Source: Chitinophaga qingshengii (GTDB lineage Bacteria; Bacteroidota; Bacteroidia; Chitinophagales; Chitinophagaceae). Taken from it: 64,000 nt of DNA. The stretch spans positions 1-64,000 of the forward strand of contig NZ_JACVFC010000004.1 of NCBI RefSeq assembly GCF_014529935.1. Direction: 5' to 3'. The position numbers and the translations under genes were made by a program. Below, piece after piece: positions 51,931-62,147 of the stretch (the stretch's first letter is position 1; the number at the start of each line of letters is the position of its first letter). Below the pieces are notes generated by a model. It saw only the letters and a program-made list of their open reading frames with translations. It ran no database searches and had not been told where the DNA came from.

Positions 51931-53388
51931 TTATTGTTCCCACCACACTTTGACATTAATCTTATCACCACCCATCTGCTCCACTACTTTCAAATAGTTA
52001 TCAGTGTTATACACCTTCAGCGTGGTAGGATAATATAGCCTGCTGGGCATCTTCCGGTCGTTATACATAAATGTGGTCGTTGGTAATACGGGGAAGCCTG
52101 TACGACGTTGTTCAAACCACTGCTGATAATCCGTGAAGAAAAGCGCATAGTATTTCTGTAGCATGATGCGCTCCAGCGTGCCGTCATATTTGGTGCTCTC
52201 CAGGTTGAAGTAAGTCGTTGGCATCACACCGCCCCACATCGTAATGGCAGCTTCCACCCCTTTTTTATAGTGCTCTTCTGCGGTGGTAGCAGCGATAATG
52301 TTTCGCTGTGCCAGCTCTGCCTGTATCAGTTCTACTTCTGCATAACTGAGTATAGGTGCAATCATCGGTGCAATAACCAGTCGCTGTAATAATCCTGAAG
52401 GACTGAAATCAACGCTGGCAGGAGATTCTATAAAGGTTACCGGCAGGCCTTTGATCCCAATGTTTTTGTTGTTTTTATCTTTTGCCTGACCCGCAAACAA
52501 GGCTGCACGGGGATCTTTGAAGTTATTCAGGTTGCTGGTAAAAAAGTCGAAAAACACCCGGCCGGTACTATAGTCTTGCGGCCTGCTCCAGGGGGAAATA
52601 TTAGGTGTAACGCCTGTGATGGAGAGCACTGCGGCATCGGCATTGCTCTGGAAGATGGGATATTTGGTCGCATCCTGCAACATGCCGGCCATGATGGCTG
52701 CATTACCCGGCATCTTTTTCAGCGTGCGCAGCAACAAACGAAGACGGAGTGAGTTGGTGAACTTCCTCCATTTGGTCAGGTCGTTGTTGAAGAGGATATC
52801 TGCCGCGTACATGGTATTCAGACCAGTGCCATACAATGTATTGGCCTTTTCCAGGTCAGCCAGGATAGTAGTGTATACCTGCTCCTGTTTGTCGAATGCC
52901 GGGAAGAAGTTACCCTGTTCGCCGTTCAGGGCGGTGCTCATGGGAATATCACCGAAACAATCAGTCAGGATGGAATAGAACAAGGCTTTCAGTGTCAGGG
53001 ATATCGCCAGGTAGTTGTTGTTGCCCAGTTTGATGGCGGACAATTCCATTTCCCTTGTATTGGCGAGGCACTTATAATAGGTATCCCAGATTCCGTTGCC
53101 GATATCTTCGCGGAAATCATACAGATAGGCTTGGTCTTCTACAGATTCACTTGGGTAAGCGCCGGCTACCTGCATCAGTTCAAAAGTAAAGGACCGGCTG
53201 CGGCTCATGCCATAGGACGCGGCGTTGTAGATGGTAGGATTGAGCAAAGTGCCGGGAGTAACAGATTCCAGGCGGTTGGGATCTTTATTGATCTCCACAA
53301 AGTCCCTGGTGCAACTGCCCAGTAATGCCGTGGCCAGTACAGCGGCAGAGATGATTTTTATACGGTTGCTTAAGTTCGGCAATATCAT
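51931..53388 (-). CDS. SusD/RagB-like outer-membrane lipoprotein (SusD_2 group), system 1
   Basis: 485 residues with a lipoprotein signal (ALLGSC, Cys26). The INKDPNRLESVTPGTLLNPTIYNA opening and helix-rich TPR-like body fit the SusD-like_2 group rather than the classical SusD group. It would cap the cognate SusC pore and bind substrate at the surface. It follows its SusC gene by 32 bases and ends at the shared terminator with fabG. No enzyme gene accompanies this pair in the window, so the substrate (glycan or peptide) is open. Confidence 0.93.
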   Translation of the reverse strand: MILPNLSNRIKIISAAVLATALLGSCTRDFVEINKDPNRLESVTPGTLLNPTIYNAASYGMSRSRSFTFELMQVAGAYPSESVEDQAYLYDFREDIGNGIWDTYYKCLANTREMELSAIKLGNNNYLAISLTLKALFYSILTDCFGDIPMSTALNGEQGNFFPAFDKQEQVYTTILADLEKANTLYGTGLNTMYAADILFNNDLTKWRKFTNSLRLRLLLRTLKKMPGNAAIMAGMLQDATKYPIFQSNADAAVLSITGVTPNISPWSRPQDYSTGRVFFDFFTSNLNNFKDPRAALFAGQAKDKNNKNIGIKGLPVTFIESPASVDFSPSGLLQRLVIAPMIAPILSYAEVELIQAELAQRNIIAATTAEEHYKKGVEAAITMWGGVMPTTYFNLESTKYDGTLERIMLQKYYALFFTDYQQWFEQRRTGFPVLPTTTFMYNDRKMPSRLYYPTTLKVYNTDNYLKVVEQMGGDKINVKVWWEQ

Positions 53389-53420
53389 GTTGATGCTTAT
53401 TTCAGTAACAGAATGATCGA

Positions 53421-56400
53421 TTATAATTTTACTTTCAGGTTAAAGCCAAAAGTAGATGGTGTCGGCAGCTGGCCTACTTCCACACCGGTGAGGATACCTG
53501 TTCCGCCAGCCTGTGTAGCCACTTCCGGATCATAGATGGGGAAATCAGACAGGGTAGCGAGATTACGGCCATAGATGGCGAGACTCAGGTTCTGTATTTT
53601 GGTGCGGCCAAACCATGCTTTCGGGAACGTGTATTCTAAGGATACCTCCCGCAGTTTCATGAATGAAGCGTCAAAGGAGTTAGCCTCTGTATTGTTAAGG
53701 CGGTAGTATTGTGCATAATAGTCAGCCGGCCTTACTTTTACCGTATTAGGGCTATAGCTGCCATCTGCATTTTGCATAACGCCTTCCCCTACGATCCAGC
53801 CTTCTTCCCTGCCTTTTAAGGTATGTCTCAGTTTACCCTGTTCGGTCATTTTGTGATGAGAGTGGGAGTACAGGATACCGCCCAGTTGTCCGTCGATCGT
53901 AGTGCTTAATCTGAAACCTTTATAGGTAAGACTGTTGGTCCAGCCGGCTCTCCATTCGGGGTTGGTATCGCCTACATATTCGGTTACCTGTGTTACGCTG
54001 GGGATACCGTTTACATAAATGATCTGTCCATCAGGTGTACGCTGGAACTTCAGACCGTATAAGGCGGAAGCGGTTTCTCCTTCTACCGCTGTCAGCGTGG
54101 CGCTGGAAGAACCCATGATCGTGAGTTTACCACCTAAGCGTGGATCGAGGCTCAGCACTTTACTGCGTGTAGCCGCCCAGGTGATAACAGTGTTCCAGGT
54201 GAAGTTTTTATTGGTGACCGGTGTGGCATTTAAGATCAGCTCGAGGCCCTGGTTACGTACTTCTCCGGAGTTCAGCAGTGCAGAACTGAAGCCGGTAGAG
54301 CGTTCCAGCGGAACGGATAAGATCTGGTTTTTGGTACGGGTACGGTATACGGATGCATCCAGTTTCAGGCGGTTTTTCAGAAAAGCAACCTCTATACCGG
54401 TTTCCAGGCTCGTGGATATCTCGGGTTTGAATTCCAGGTTATACAGTTCCGAAGGCGCTTCTGCCGAGCTGGGGAAAGGGCTGCGGTTATAGTATTTGGC
54501 CGTTCTTCCCGGATCGGTATCATTACCTACCTGCGCAAGTGACAGGCGATATTTCAGGTAGCTGATGGCCTTTGGCATTTTCACCATTTCACTGATGATC
54601 ATACTCAGGTTGGCAGATGGATAGAAGAAAGACCAGTTAGCTTCCGGCAGGGTGCTGGACCAGTCGTTTCTGCCTGTCAGATCGAGGAAGATCTTCTCTT
54701 TGTAACCCAGGTTCACAAAGCCATACAAACTGTTTACCCTTTTCCTGGAGTCATAAGTGGCTACCAGTGGATTGCTGACGCCGTTGGTCATCTTATAAAC
54801 ACCCGGTACTACCAGTCCGATCAGTGTATTGTCTGTACGGTCGTAGCGGTTGCTCATCGTGTTGCCACCGGCGGAGGCGGTCAGGGTGAACTGATCATTC
54901 ATCCAGGCATTTTTGTACGACAAGAGGAAGTCGGTATTGATTTCCTGTGTGTACATGTTTTGTTTGTTGTAGAATCCTTGTCCGAAGCGGTTGGTATCAT
55001 ATGGGCGGCGCTGGTCCCTGGCCTGGTGGTTGGTATTGATACCACCGCGCAGCATCAGGGTGAGTTTGGTAGCCAGTTGGATATCTGCTTTCAGGTTACC
55101 GGTGATGGCGTTGCTACGCAGGCCATTGGTAATATCTTCCGCGATCACGAACGGGTTATCGATAAAGGAGCTGTAAGGACGTATCATGGAAATCCCTTCC
55201 TGTCCTGGTTTCCATTTAGCCCGGTACCAGTCGAGGTCTACGTTGGGATTTTGGAAAATCATAAAGTAGGCGATGGAGTGGTTGTTATACCCCAAGCCTG
55301 GCAGGTTGTCGCTGGATTTATTGGTATAGTTGATCGCAGACGACACGCGGATGCGGTCGGATACTTTATAGGCTGCGTTAACGGCGGCGGTTATACGTTC
55401 AAAGCCGGTGGTGGGCATGATCCATTTGTTGGAAGAATGCGTCACGGAAGCGCGTACAGAACCGTCCTGGCCGGAGTTTTCGACAGACAGGGAATTGGTG
55501 GTGGTACGTCCTGTTTGCCAGAAAGATTTGCGGTTGTCTTTGTAAGGCTGCCACAATGTTCTTTCAGCACCGGCGCCCATTTTATTGGGGTCGTACTGAA
55601 AGTAATACTGTCCGTCGAATTTGGGGCCGAAGGCGCTGCTGCTGCCACTGGTACTGCGGCCGTCTGCGGAGGCGCCGTAAGAGTAGAACAGTTCGCCGTT
55701 GGCGTTATAGTTGGTTTTACCATCGCCCTGACCGTATTCGTATTGCCAGTCGGGCCAGCGGGTGATAACATCAAAGCTGGTGTTGGAGTTGAAAGAAACG
55801 CCGAGACCTCTTTTGGCTTTAGCGCCGGATTTGGTGGTGATCAGCACGGCGCCGTTGGCAGCGCGGCTACCATATAACGCAGTAGCACCCGGGCCTTTCA
55901 GGATCGTCACGCTGGCAATATCATCGGGGTTGATATCGGCGATACCGTTACCAAAATCCACCGGTACGTCAATGGAGGCATCGCCACCCATGTAACCATT
56001 GGAGGCGCCTGAAGTAGTGAGACTACCGTTAACGGGTACGCCGTCTACCACTACTAACGCTGCATTCCCGTTGGTGGTGAGGGAGTTGGTGCCGCGCAGC
56101 CTTATTTCCTGTGAGTTGAGCGGACCACCGAGGGAGGCAATATTTAAGCCGGCAACTTTTCCACGGAGCGCGTCTGACCAGTTGTTGGGACGCGCATCTG
56201 TCATGGATTCTTCGTTGAGCGTTTGTTGTGCATACCCCAGTGACTTCTCCGGTCTTTTGATGTTGAGGGCGGTAATAACCACCTCGTTGAGCTTGCCGGT
56301 GGCCGTTTTCAGCCGAACCTGCAGGTTGAGGGAGGCGCCATCAAACACCAGTTGTTTTTTTTCATATCCCATCATAGAGATATATAATTCAACGCCGGGT

Positions 56401-56618
56401 GTAAGGTCTTTAATATCGAAGGCGCCATTTACATCTGTAATGCCAACGAGTTTTCCACCGGCCATGATAGCCGCGCCGGGAATGGGCTCTCCTTTGTCGA
56501 AGGATTCCACACGTCCTTTAAAATGGATAGGTTGTTGAGCATACAGATGTCCGGAAAGCAACAGTACAGTGGCCAGGCCCAGTGGTCGCTTCAGATACTT
56601 TGTAAATTTTTTCTTCAT
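53421..56618 (-). CDS. SusC/RagA-family TonB-linked outer-membrane transporter, system 1
   Basis: 1065 residues: signal peptide ending LYAQQ, carboxypeptidase-regulatory-like domain (about 28-108), TonB plug (NEVVITALNIKRPEKSLGYAQQ, RLRGTNSLTTNGNAALVVVDGVPV, ILKGPGATALYGSRAANGAVLITTKSG), and a 22-strand barrel ending GFNLKVKL. It imports large substrates using TonB energy. It has no STN domain, so it is not expected to signal through an anti-sigma factor, unlike the SusC of system 2. Confidence 0.95.
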   Translation of the reverse strand: MKKKFTKYLKRPLGLATVLLLSGHLYAQQPIHFKGRVESFDKGEPIPGAAIMAGGKLVGITDVNGAFDIKDLTPGVELYISMMGYEKKQLVFDGASLNLQVRLKTATGKLNEVVITALNIKRPEKSLGYAQQTLNEESMTDARPNNWSDALRGKVAGLNIASLGGPLNSQEIRLRGTNSLTTNGNAALVVVDGVPVNGSLTTSGASNGYMGGDASIDVPVDFGNGIADINPDDIASVTILKGPGATALYGSRAANGAVLITTKSGAKAKRGLGVSFNSNTSFDVITRWPDWQYEYGQGDGKTNYNANGELFYSYGASADGRSTSGSSSAFGPKFDGQYYFQYDPNKMGAGAERTLWQPYKDNRKSFWQTGRTTTNSLSVENSGQDGSVRASVTHSSNKWIMPTTGFERITAAVNAAYKVSDRIRVSSAINYTNKSSDNLPGLGYNNHSIAYFMIFQNPNVDLDWYRAKWKPGQEGISMIRPYSSFIDNPFVIAEDITNGLRSNAITGNLKADIQLATKLTLMLRGGINTNHQARDQRRPYDTNRFGQGFYNKQNMYTQEINTDFLLSYKNAWMNDQFTLTASAGGNTMSNRYDRTDNTLIGLVVPGVYKMTNGVSNPLVATYDSRKRVNSLYGFVNLGYKEKIFLDLTGRNDWSSTLPEANWSFFYPSANLSMIISEMVKMPKAISYLKYRLSLAQVGNDTDPGRTAKYYNRSPFPSSAEAPSELYNLEFKPEISTSLETGIEVAFLKNRLKLDASVYRTRTKNQILSVPLERSTGFSSALLNSGEVRNQGLELILNATPVTNKNFTWNTVITWAATRSKVLSLDPRLGGKLTIMGSSSATLTAVEGETASALYGLKFQRTPDGQIIYVNGIPSVTQVTEYVGDTNPEWRAGWTNSLTYKGFRLSTTIDGQLGGILYSHSHHKMTEQGKLRHTLKGREEGWIVGEGVMQNADGSYSPNTVKVRPADYYAQYYRLNNTEANSFDASFMKLREVSLEYTFPKAWFGRTKIQNLSLAIYGRNLATLSDFPIYDPEVATQAGGTGILTGVEVGQLPTPSTFGFNLKVKL

Positions 56619-56694
56619 GCTTTGACTGGTTTAAAAAAAATTTTAAACCGCAAAACAATAGCATTGGTGTTATGAGGACATTAATAAATGTTTA

Positions 56695-56702
56695 CAAAAC
56701 TA
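56695..56702 (-). promoter_or_regulatory. -7 box (TAGTTTTG) for SusC system 1
   Basis: On the minus strand it matches TAnnTTTG, leaving a leader of about 70 bases before the SusC ATG. No -33 TTG at standard distance. Confidence 0.45.
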
Positions 56703-56877
56703 TTAAGTTGTTGAAGATCATATTCATATAAATTTAACCTCCGAAATGATGAAATTCTGATGACGATTACAGGCTGAACAAAACAATGGAATGTTGATTT
56801 TTCCACACATCTCTGTGTTCTTTCCCGGAATTTGTCAATTAGCCCCATACTTGTCGTATCTTTTCATGACCGTAGCA

Positions 56878-56885
56878 TATATTTG
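56878..56885 (+). promoter_or_regulatory. -7 box (TATATTTG) for the ECF sigma gene
   Basis: It matches TAnnTTTG. A TTG at 56851-56853 lies 24 bases upstream, one base beyond the usual 17-23 range. The leader to the TTG start at 56966 is about 75 bases. Confidence 0.5.
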
Positions 56886-56965
56886 TTTGCGGGGGTGGGC
56901 AATGAAAGTGAACAATTAAGTGACCGCACCTGTAGCACTATCGCCATATCATTGCGTGTCAGGAT

Positions 56966-57535
56966 TTGAATACTTTGGAAGAGAGTTTACATATCGATCA
57001 GCATAAACGCCAGCTGCCGGCTTTTGAAGGACTCTTCAAAACATATTATGCTGCGCTTTGTGCTTTTGCTTTCGATTTTGTAAACCGTCATGAGCTGGCG
57101 GAAGAAATTGTACAGGACACTTTCCTGAAAATATGGGAACGTTATGATGACCTGGATATCCAGGTTTCTGTAAAAGCCTATCTATATAGGGCAGTACAAA
57201 ATAACTGCCTCAATTACATCAAACAGGACCGTATCAGGGCGCGTTATGGTCATGAGCTGCTGCAACAGCTGGAATCCCGTATTACCTTAATGAATATGCC
57301 TGCGGCGCCTACACCGGCAGAGCGGTTGGAGAATGCTGAACTGGAATATATAGCTGAGAATGCTATCCGGAAACTGCCCCCGCAATGCCAGGACGTATTC
57401 CGGCTAAGTCGCTTCGAGCAGCTGAGTTATCCCGAGATATCCCGTCACCTGGGCATTTCCATCAATACAGTAAAAACACAGATGACCCGGGCTTTACAAC
57501 GCCTGCGGGACGAACTGCTGCCATTACTGAAATAA
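56966..57535 (+). CDS. ECF sigma factor (FecI-like), TTG start
   Basis: 189 residues. Region 2 (about 25-95): FEGLFKTYYAALCAFAFDFVNRHELAEEIVQDTFLKIWERYDDL; region 4 (about 130-185): LPPQCQDVFRLSRFEQLSYPEISRHLGISINTVKTQMTRALQRL. No ATG or GTG is available: the frame is closed by a stop at 56933 and the first Met inside the protein is past region 2. TTG at 56966 (or 56975) must start it. It should be held by the FecR-like protein encoded 72 bases downstream and drive the SusCD system 2 genes. Confidence 0.93.
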   Translation: MNTLEESLHIDQHKRQLPAFEGLFKTYYAALCAFAFDFVNRHELAEEIVQDTFLKIWERYDDLDIQVSVKAYLYRAVQNNCLNYIKQDRIRARYGHELLQQLESRITLMNMPAAPTPAERLENAELEYIAENAIRKLPPQCQDVFRLSRFEQLSYPEISRHLGISINTVKTQMTRALQRLRDELLPLLK

Positions 57536-57607
57536 ATACTGAAAAATTTTTTTCCTGTTTGTCACCCTGTTGTGGTGTAAGAATTGTCTCACTACTTGTT
57601 TAAAACT

Positions 57608-58708
57608 ATGCAGCCTAACTATTCACCTGGGCAGATGGATGATCTGATCGCGCGATTTATGTCCGGTAATATCTCACCGGAAGACCAGCAGGAGCTGGAA
57701 AAATGGGTGGACGCCAGCCCGGAAAACCGGGCGTATTTTATACAGCTGCGGGATGCCTGGATGGTTACCGCCACTGCCGGGAACTATGATACCGAAGCGG
57801 CCTGGGAGGAATTGCGGCAGATCAATGCGCCGGTATCTGTGAAAAGATGGAAACAGGTACTGAAAATGGCCGCCTCTTATACCTTACCGTTTGTATTGGG
57901 AGGCGGTGTGGTGTTTTCCTGGTTATCCCTGAAGAAAGGGGAAGGCAAGCAGGGCCTGGTAACGGTGACCAGCCCGAAAGGGGCTACTACCAAAATAGAG
58001 CTGTCCGACGGAACAGAGGTATGGCTGAATGCCGGCAGTAAGCTGGAATATGCTTCCTCCTTTAATACCGCCGGCCGGGAAGTGAAACTGGAAGGGGAAG
58101 CCTTTTTTAAAGTGCATACCAATCCGCGAAAACCTTTTACAGTCAATGCTTCCGACTTGAAAATACTGGCGCTGGGCACTTCCTTTAACGTGAAGGCCTA
58201 TCCGGAAGATAAGGGGGTAGTAACCACCCTGGTGGACGGCTCGGTAAGGATTGACGGCAGCAGCACCGCGCAGCCATTTAAAATGATGATGAAACCACAT
58301 CAGCATGTGGTGTACAAACAGAGCACAGCTCCATCATCAGCCGGCAAACAAGGGAACAATAACAGCGAAGTAGCCGGCAACCCGGCTCCGGTAGAAACAA
58401 AAGAAGTGAACAATACCGATATATACACCGCCTGGAAAGACGGTAACTGGATCGTTGCCGGTCAAACACTGGCGGAACTGGCCATAACGATGGAACGCCG
58501 GTTTAATGTACAAGTCGTTTTTAAGGAAGATGAATTGAAAAACTACCGTTTCAGCGGGACTTTCCGCCAGGAAACACTGGAGCAGGTGCTCAACATCCTT
58601 AAACTGACGGCCCCGTTGGACTATAAGATAGAGGAGGGGACGGTTACCATCAGCGTGGATAAAGTATTGAAAGAAAAATATGCCAACGCATTGCGAAACG
58701 GTAAATGA
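57608..58708 (+). CDS. FecR-like anti-sigma factor
   Basis: 366 residues from the ATG at 57608 (an in-frame TTG at 57584 is possible). Order: cytosolic N-terminal part with FMSGNISPEDQQELEKWVDASPENRAYF (sigma-binding), one membrane helix (about 85-105), FecR domain (about 115-215, VTSPKGATTKIELSDGTEVWLNAGS...GEAFFKVHTNPRKPFTV...LGTSFNVKAY), and a C-terminal DUF4974 domain (about 285-355) that contacts the STN domain of the partner SusC. It carries the transport signal across the inner membrane to release the ECF sigma factor. Confidence 0.95.
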   Translation: MQPNYSPGQMDDLIARFMSGNISPEDQQELEKWVDASPENRAYFIQLRDAWMVTATAGNYDTEAAWEELRQINAPVSVKRWKQVLKMAASYTLPFVLGGGVVFSWLSLKKGEGKQGLVTVTSPKGATTKIELSDGTEVWLNAGSKLEYASSFNTAGREVKLEGEAFFKVHTNPRKPFTVNASDLKILALGTSFNVKAYPEDKGVVTTLVDGSVRIDGSSTAQPFKMMMKPHQHVVYKQSTAPSSAGKQGNNNSEVAGNPAPVETKEVNNTDIYTAWKDGNWIVAGQTLAELAITMERRFNVQVVFKEDELKNYRFSGTFRQETLEQVLNILKLTAPLDYKIEEGTVTISVDKVLKEKYANALRNGK

Positions 58709-58789
58709 CCGTCAGGCAGGCCTTCAACAGAACAACAATTATTCACCTGTAAAAACCAATGCATGAACAGTAGGAACAACTGAAAAAAA

Positions 58790-58815
58790 ATTGGGGTAAT
58801 GCGACTCACCCCAAT
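58790..58815. repeat. Hairpin between fecR-like and SusC system 2 genes
   Basis: ATTGGGGT (58790-58797) and ACCCCAAT (58808-58815) pair across 10 bases, preceded by A8. With no T run on the plus strand it is not a plus-strand terminator. It probably lies in the SusC leader. A second weak stem, ATAGCC/GGCTAT, follows at about 58838-58862. Confidence 0.45.
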
Positions 58816-58899
58816 CCAACGACAATCACTTTCTGGTCAATAGCCTTTGCGACGGGCTATCGGCCGTAATTCTTCGTTAACTAAAATCTATACAAGTTT

Positions 58900-61800
58900 A
58901 TGAAATCCACTCTAAACTTGGCGGCATTTCTTTGCCCCAGGCGAAAATTATTGCTTATGATGAGACTGACGGGTTGGCTAATTTTCGGAAGTATTTTACA
59001 GGTATCCGCCTCCATTTCCGCCCAGGACCGAATTAGCGAACTACATGCAACCAACAAGAGCGTTCGCGAGGTTTTCAAAATGATTGAAAACAACAGCAAT
59101 TACCGCTTTTTTTACAATGAAAATTTTGCTGACCTGGACAGGGCAGTGTCTATTGATGTGAAAAACAAAAAGCTCAATGACATTCTCGGTCAGCTGTTCT
59201 CCAGTGCCAACGTTACTTACCGGGTACTGGAAAACAACCTGGTAGTGATCACACCAGCGAATCAACAGCAAATGAAAATTACCGGTCGGGTAACTGATGC
59301 CGGCACGCATGAACCATTGCCGGGTGTTACCATTACCGTGGAAGGCGCCACTGGCGGCGCAGTCTCCGATGCCAGTGGTCATTATGCGGTACAGGTACCC
59401 TCCGGTAGTGCTACCCTGGTGTTTTCCTTTATGGGGTATGTACAGCAGAAAGTACCGGTTAATAATCGTACAGAGATCAACGTTAAACTGGATGCAGATA
59501 CCAAAAAGCTGGAAGAAGTAGTAGTGATGGGCTATACCACCACCACCGTTAAAAACCTGACGGGTGCGGCACAATCCGTAGGCGGGGCCAAGCTGAAAGA
59601 TGTACAGGCTACCAGCGTAGATAAAATGTTGCAGGGTAAAGTGAGCGGGGTGTTTGTAGGTAATAGCTCCGGAGATCCTGCCGCCGCTCCCGCCATCCGT
59701 ATCAGGGGTAACAGTACCCTTACCGCCGGCAACGCTCCGCTGATGGTGGTAGACGGTATCATTGGCGGGCTGCCTAACCCCAGCGATATTGAAACGGTGA
59801 CCGTTCTCAAAGATGCTGCGGCCACCACCCTGTACGGCGCCCGCGCAGCCAACGGCGTGATGGTGATCACCACCAAACGCGGGAAAGCCGGTAAAACACA
59901 GGTGAATTTCCGCACCAATGTAGGGTCGGCTCAACTCAACACCGGGCATTTTCATTTGATGAATGGCACTGAGTTGTACGACCTGCAAACAGCTGCCGGC
60001 AGACAACTGAATCCTGCCCTGAGAAACATCAATACCAACTGGCAGAAACTGGCTTTCCAGAACGCAGCCAACCAAAACTACGAGCTGTCAGCCAGCGGAG
60101 GTAACGAAAAAACAAAGTTCTACCTGGGGGGTAACTACTATAAAGAAGACGGTATCCTGAAAGGCACCGGTGTAGAACGTTTCAGCGCCCGTCTTAACCT
60201 GGACCATAACATCACAGAAAAACTCCGGGTAAGCGCCAACTTCGCGGCGGTGCAACAACAGGACCGGGACAACTCCGCCGGTTCATTATACCAGTATTAT
60301 ACCAATCAGCCCTGGGACATACCCTACGACGCCGATGGCAAACCGGTCAACCCCCTCACCGCCCCGGTTTGGAATGGCCGGGATATGACCAACTTCCTTT
60401 ACGATCAGCAGTACAACTACAACAGACACAAAAGACAATCGCTGGAAGGGTTGCTGAAACTGGAATACGACATTACCAAATGGTTGACCTTCAGTACCAC
60501 CAACCGGGCACAGTATTATCACGACCGCAACGAAAGCAATGGCGACGTGAGAACTGCTGCCGGTGCGGATGATCGCGGTAACCTGTACAACTATTACCAG
60601 GATACTACCGTATACATCAGCTCCAACCTGCTGAAAGCCCGTTATACCGTTAACAAGGTGCATAACATCGATGGACTGGCAGGGGCCGAATTCCAACAGG
60701 TAAACCTGGGTGACCTCAATGCAAAAGGAAAGGGTATTCTCGCCGGGAAAGATGTGCTGGACGCTACTTCTTCCCCGATGTCTATCGGAGGCTCCAAAAC
60801 GGACCGGGTGTTTAATTCCTATTTCATCCAGGCGAACTATAACTACAACTACAAATATTACTTTACCTCTTCCTTCAGAAGGGATGGCTCTTCCAAGTTT
60901 GGCGCCAACCAGCAGTATGGTAACTTCTATGCTTTTGGTGTGTCCTGGGCTGCCTCTGAAGAGAATTTCATCAAATCCGTTAAAGCCATTACCAACCTGA
61001 AGATAAGGGCCAGCTACGGTACTACCGGAAACGCGGAAATCGGTGATTACGCCGCTATCGGCGCCTATGCTATTAATACCCAGTATAATGGCTTTCCCGG
61101 CGCTTATCCCGGTATTTACAATGTGCCTGATCTCTCCTGGGAGAAAGCCTACAATACCAATATTGGGTTTGACCTGGGCCTGTTCAACCGCATCAACCTG
61201 AGTGTAGACCTGTATCAAAAAGACAACAAAGACCTGCTGTTTAATGTGCCGTTGCCTGGAACTGCCGGTTATAGCTATATTTCACAGAACGTAGGCGGTG
61301 TGCGTAACAAAGGGATTGAAATCAACCTAAGCACGGATAACCTGGTGGGTGAGTTTAAATGGAGCACCGATTTTAACATCGGCTTCAATAAAAACACGGT
61401 GCGTGATCTGTATGCCGGGAAAAACTACATCATCGATCCGCTGAGCAGCAGCTTCATTCTGCAGAAAGGTCAGGATATGCGTAGTTTCTATATGCGTAAA
61501 TGGGTAGGCGTAGATCCTGCCAATGGTGATCCGTTGTGGGAGAAACTGACTACCGACGCTAATGGTAAAGTAACCGTCACTACCACCAACAACTATAACG
61601 ATGCTTCTCTTCAGATTGTAGGCTCTGCTACACCGAAGTTCTTTGGTGGTATGCGCAACGTATGGTCTTATAAAAACTTCCAGCTGTCGGCCTTCCTGGC
61701 CTTTGTATCCGGTAATGACGTGTATAACAGTACCCGTGAGTTGATGGATAACGACGGCGCCTATTACACCTACAACCAGATGCAGCTCGATAAAGGCTGG

Positions 61801-62124
61801 AGCCGCTGGCAGAACCCCAACGACAACGCCACTCACCCTAAATACAAAATCGGCGGTAACAAGAACGCACATAAACCATCTTCCCGTTTCCTGGAAAACG
61901 GCAGCTATCTGCGCCTGAGAAATGTGAATCTGAGCTATGCATTGCCTAAACAATGGCTGGACCGGGTAAAGGTGAACAATGTGCGTGTATCCGTGGGCGG
62001 TGACAACCTGTGGACCCTTACCAAATTCTCCGGTATTGACCCTGAAGTAGATGACCGCGGTATCAACGGGACCAAATATCCCTTCAGTACCAAGTGGTTT
62101 GCCGGACTTGAAATCAATTTTTAA
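58900..62124 (+). CDS. SusC/RagA-family TonB-linked transporter with STN signalling domain, system 2
   Basis: 1074 residues. Long signal region (to ISAQ, about residue 42), STN secretin/TonB N-terminal domain (about 50-125, VREVFKMIENNSNYRFFYNENFADL...LNDILGQLFSSANVTYRVLENNLVVI), carboxypeptidase-regulatory-like domain (about 130-205), plug (LEEVVVMGYTTTTVKNLTGA, IRIRGNSTLTAGNAPLMVVDGI, VLKDAAATTLYGARAANGVMVITTKRG) and barrel. The STN domain marks it as a transducer that reports substrate binding to the FecR-like protein. It leads a SusC-SusD unit. Confidence 0.96.
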   Translation: MKSTLNLAAFLCPRRKLLLMMRLTGWLIFGSILQVSASISAQDRISELHATNKSVREVFKMIENNSNYRFFYNENFADLDRAVSIDVKNKKLNDILGQLFSSANVTYRVLENNLVVITPANQQQMKITGRVTDAGTHEPLPGVTITVEGATGGAVSDASGHYAVQVPSGSATLVFSFMGYVQQKVPVNNRTEINVKLDADTKKLEEVVVMGYTTTTVKNLTGAAQSVGGAKLKDVQATSVDKMLQGKVSGVFVGNSSGDPAAAPAIRIRGNSTLTAGNAPLMVVDGIIGGLPNPSDIETVTVLKDAAATTLYGARAANGVMVITTKRGKAGKTQVNFRTNVGSAQLNTGHFHLMNGTELYDLQTAAGRQLNPALRNINTNWQKLAFQNAANQNYELSASGGNEKTKFYLGGNYYKEDGILKGTGVERFSARLNLDHNITEKLRVSANFAAVQQQDRDNSAGSLYQYYTNQPWDIPYDADGKPVNPLTAPVWNGRDMTNFLYDQQYNYNRHKRQSLEGLLKLEYDITKWLTFSTTNRAQYYHDRNESNGDVRTAAGADDRGNLYNYYQDTTVYISSNLLKARYTVNKVHNIDGLAGAEFQQVNLGDLNAKGKGILAGKDVLDATSSPMSIGGSKTDRVFNSYFIQANYNYNYKYYFTSSFRRDGSSKFGANQQYGNFYAFGVSWAASEENFIKSVKAITNLKIRASYGTTGNAEIGDYAAIGAYAINTQYNGFPGAYPGIYNVPDLSWEKAYNTNIGFDLGLFNRINLSVDLYQKDNKDLLFNVPLPGTAGYSYISQNVGGVRNKGIEINLSTDNLVGEFKWSTDFNIGFNKNTVRDLYAGKNYIIDPLSSSFILQKGQDMRSFYMRKWVGVDPANGDPLWEKLTTDANGKVTVTTTNNYNDASLQIVGSATPKFFGGMRNVWSYKNFQLSAFLAFVSGNDVYNSTRELMDNDGAYYTYNQMQLDKGWSRWQNPNDNATHPKYKIGGNKNAHKPSSRFLENGSYLRLRNVNLSYALPKQWLDRVKVNNVRVSVGGDNLWTLTKFSGIDPEVDDRGINGTKYPFSTKWFAGLEINF

Positions 62125-62147
62125 CAGGGTGCAAAAAAGATATTATC

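Larger units (their letters stand above)
56619..56965. other. Divergent promoter region between SusC system 1 and the ECF sigma gene
   Basis: No coding frame. It contains an AT-rich palindrome next to the SusC start (TTTAAA...TTTAAA around 56632-56647), a minus-strand -7 box (56695-56702) and a plus-strand -7 box (56878-56885). Confidence 0.6.

Noticed and set aside
54960..55877. Plus-strand frame of 305 codons opposite SusC system 1
   Set aside because: Low-complexity Gly/Val-rich shadow of the SusC plug and barrel; no recognisable protein.
58790..58815. Terminator of the fecR-like gene
   Set aside because: The stem is preceded by A8 and has no T run on the plus strand; it could only end transcription on the other strand, where no gene approaches.
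59041..60075. Long antisense frame opposite SusC system 2
   Set aside because: Shadow of a strong coding frame; no signal, no motifs, and the plus-strand STN, regulatory-like and plug domains are unmistakable.
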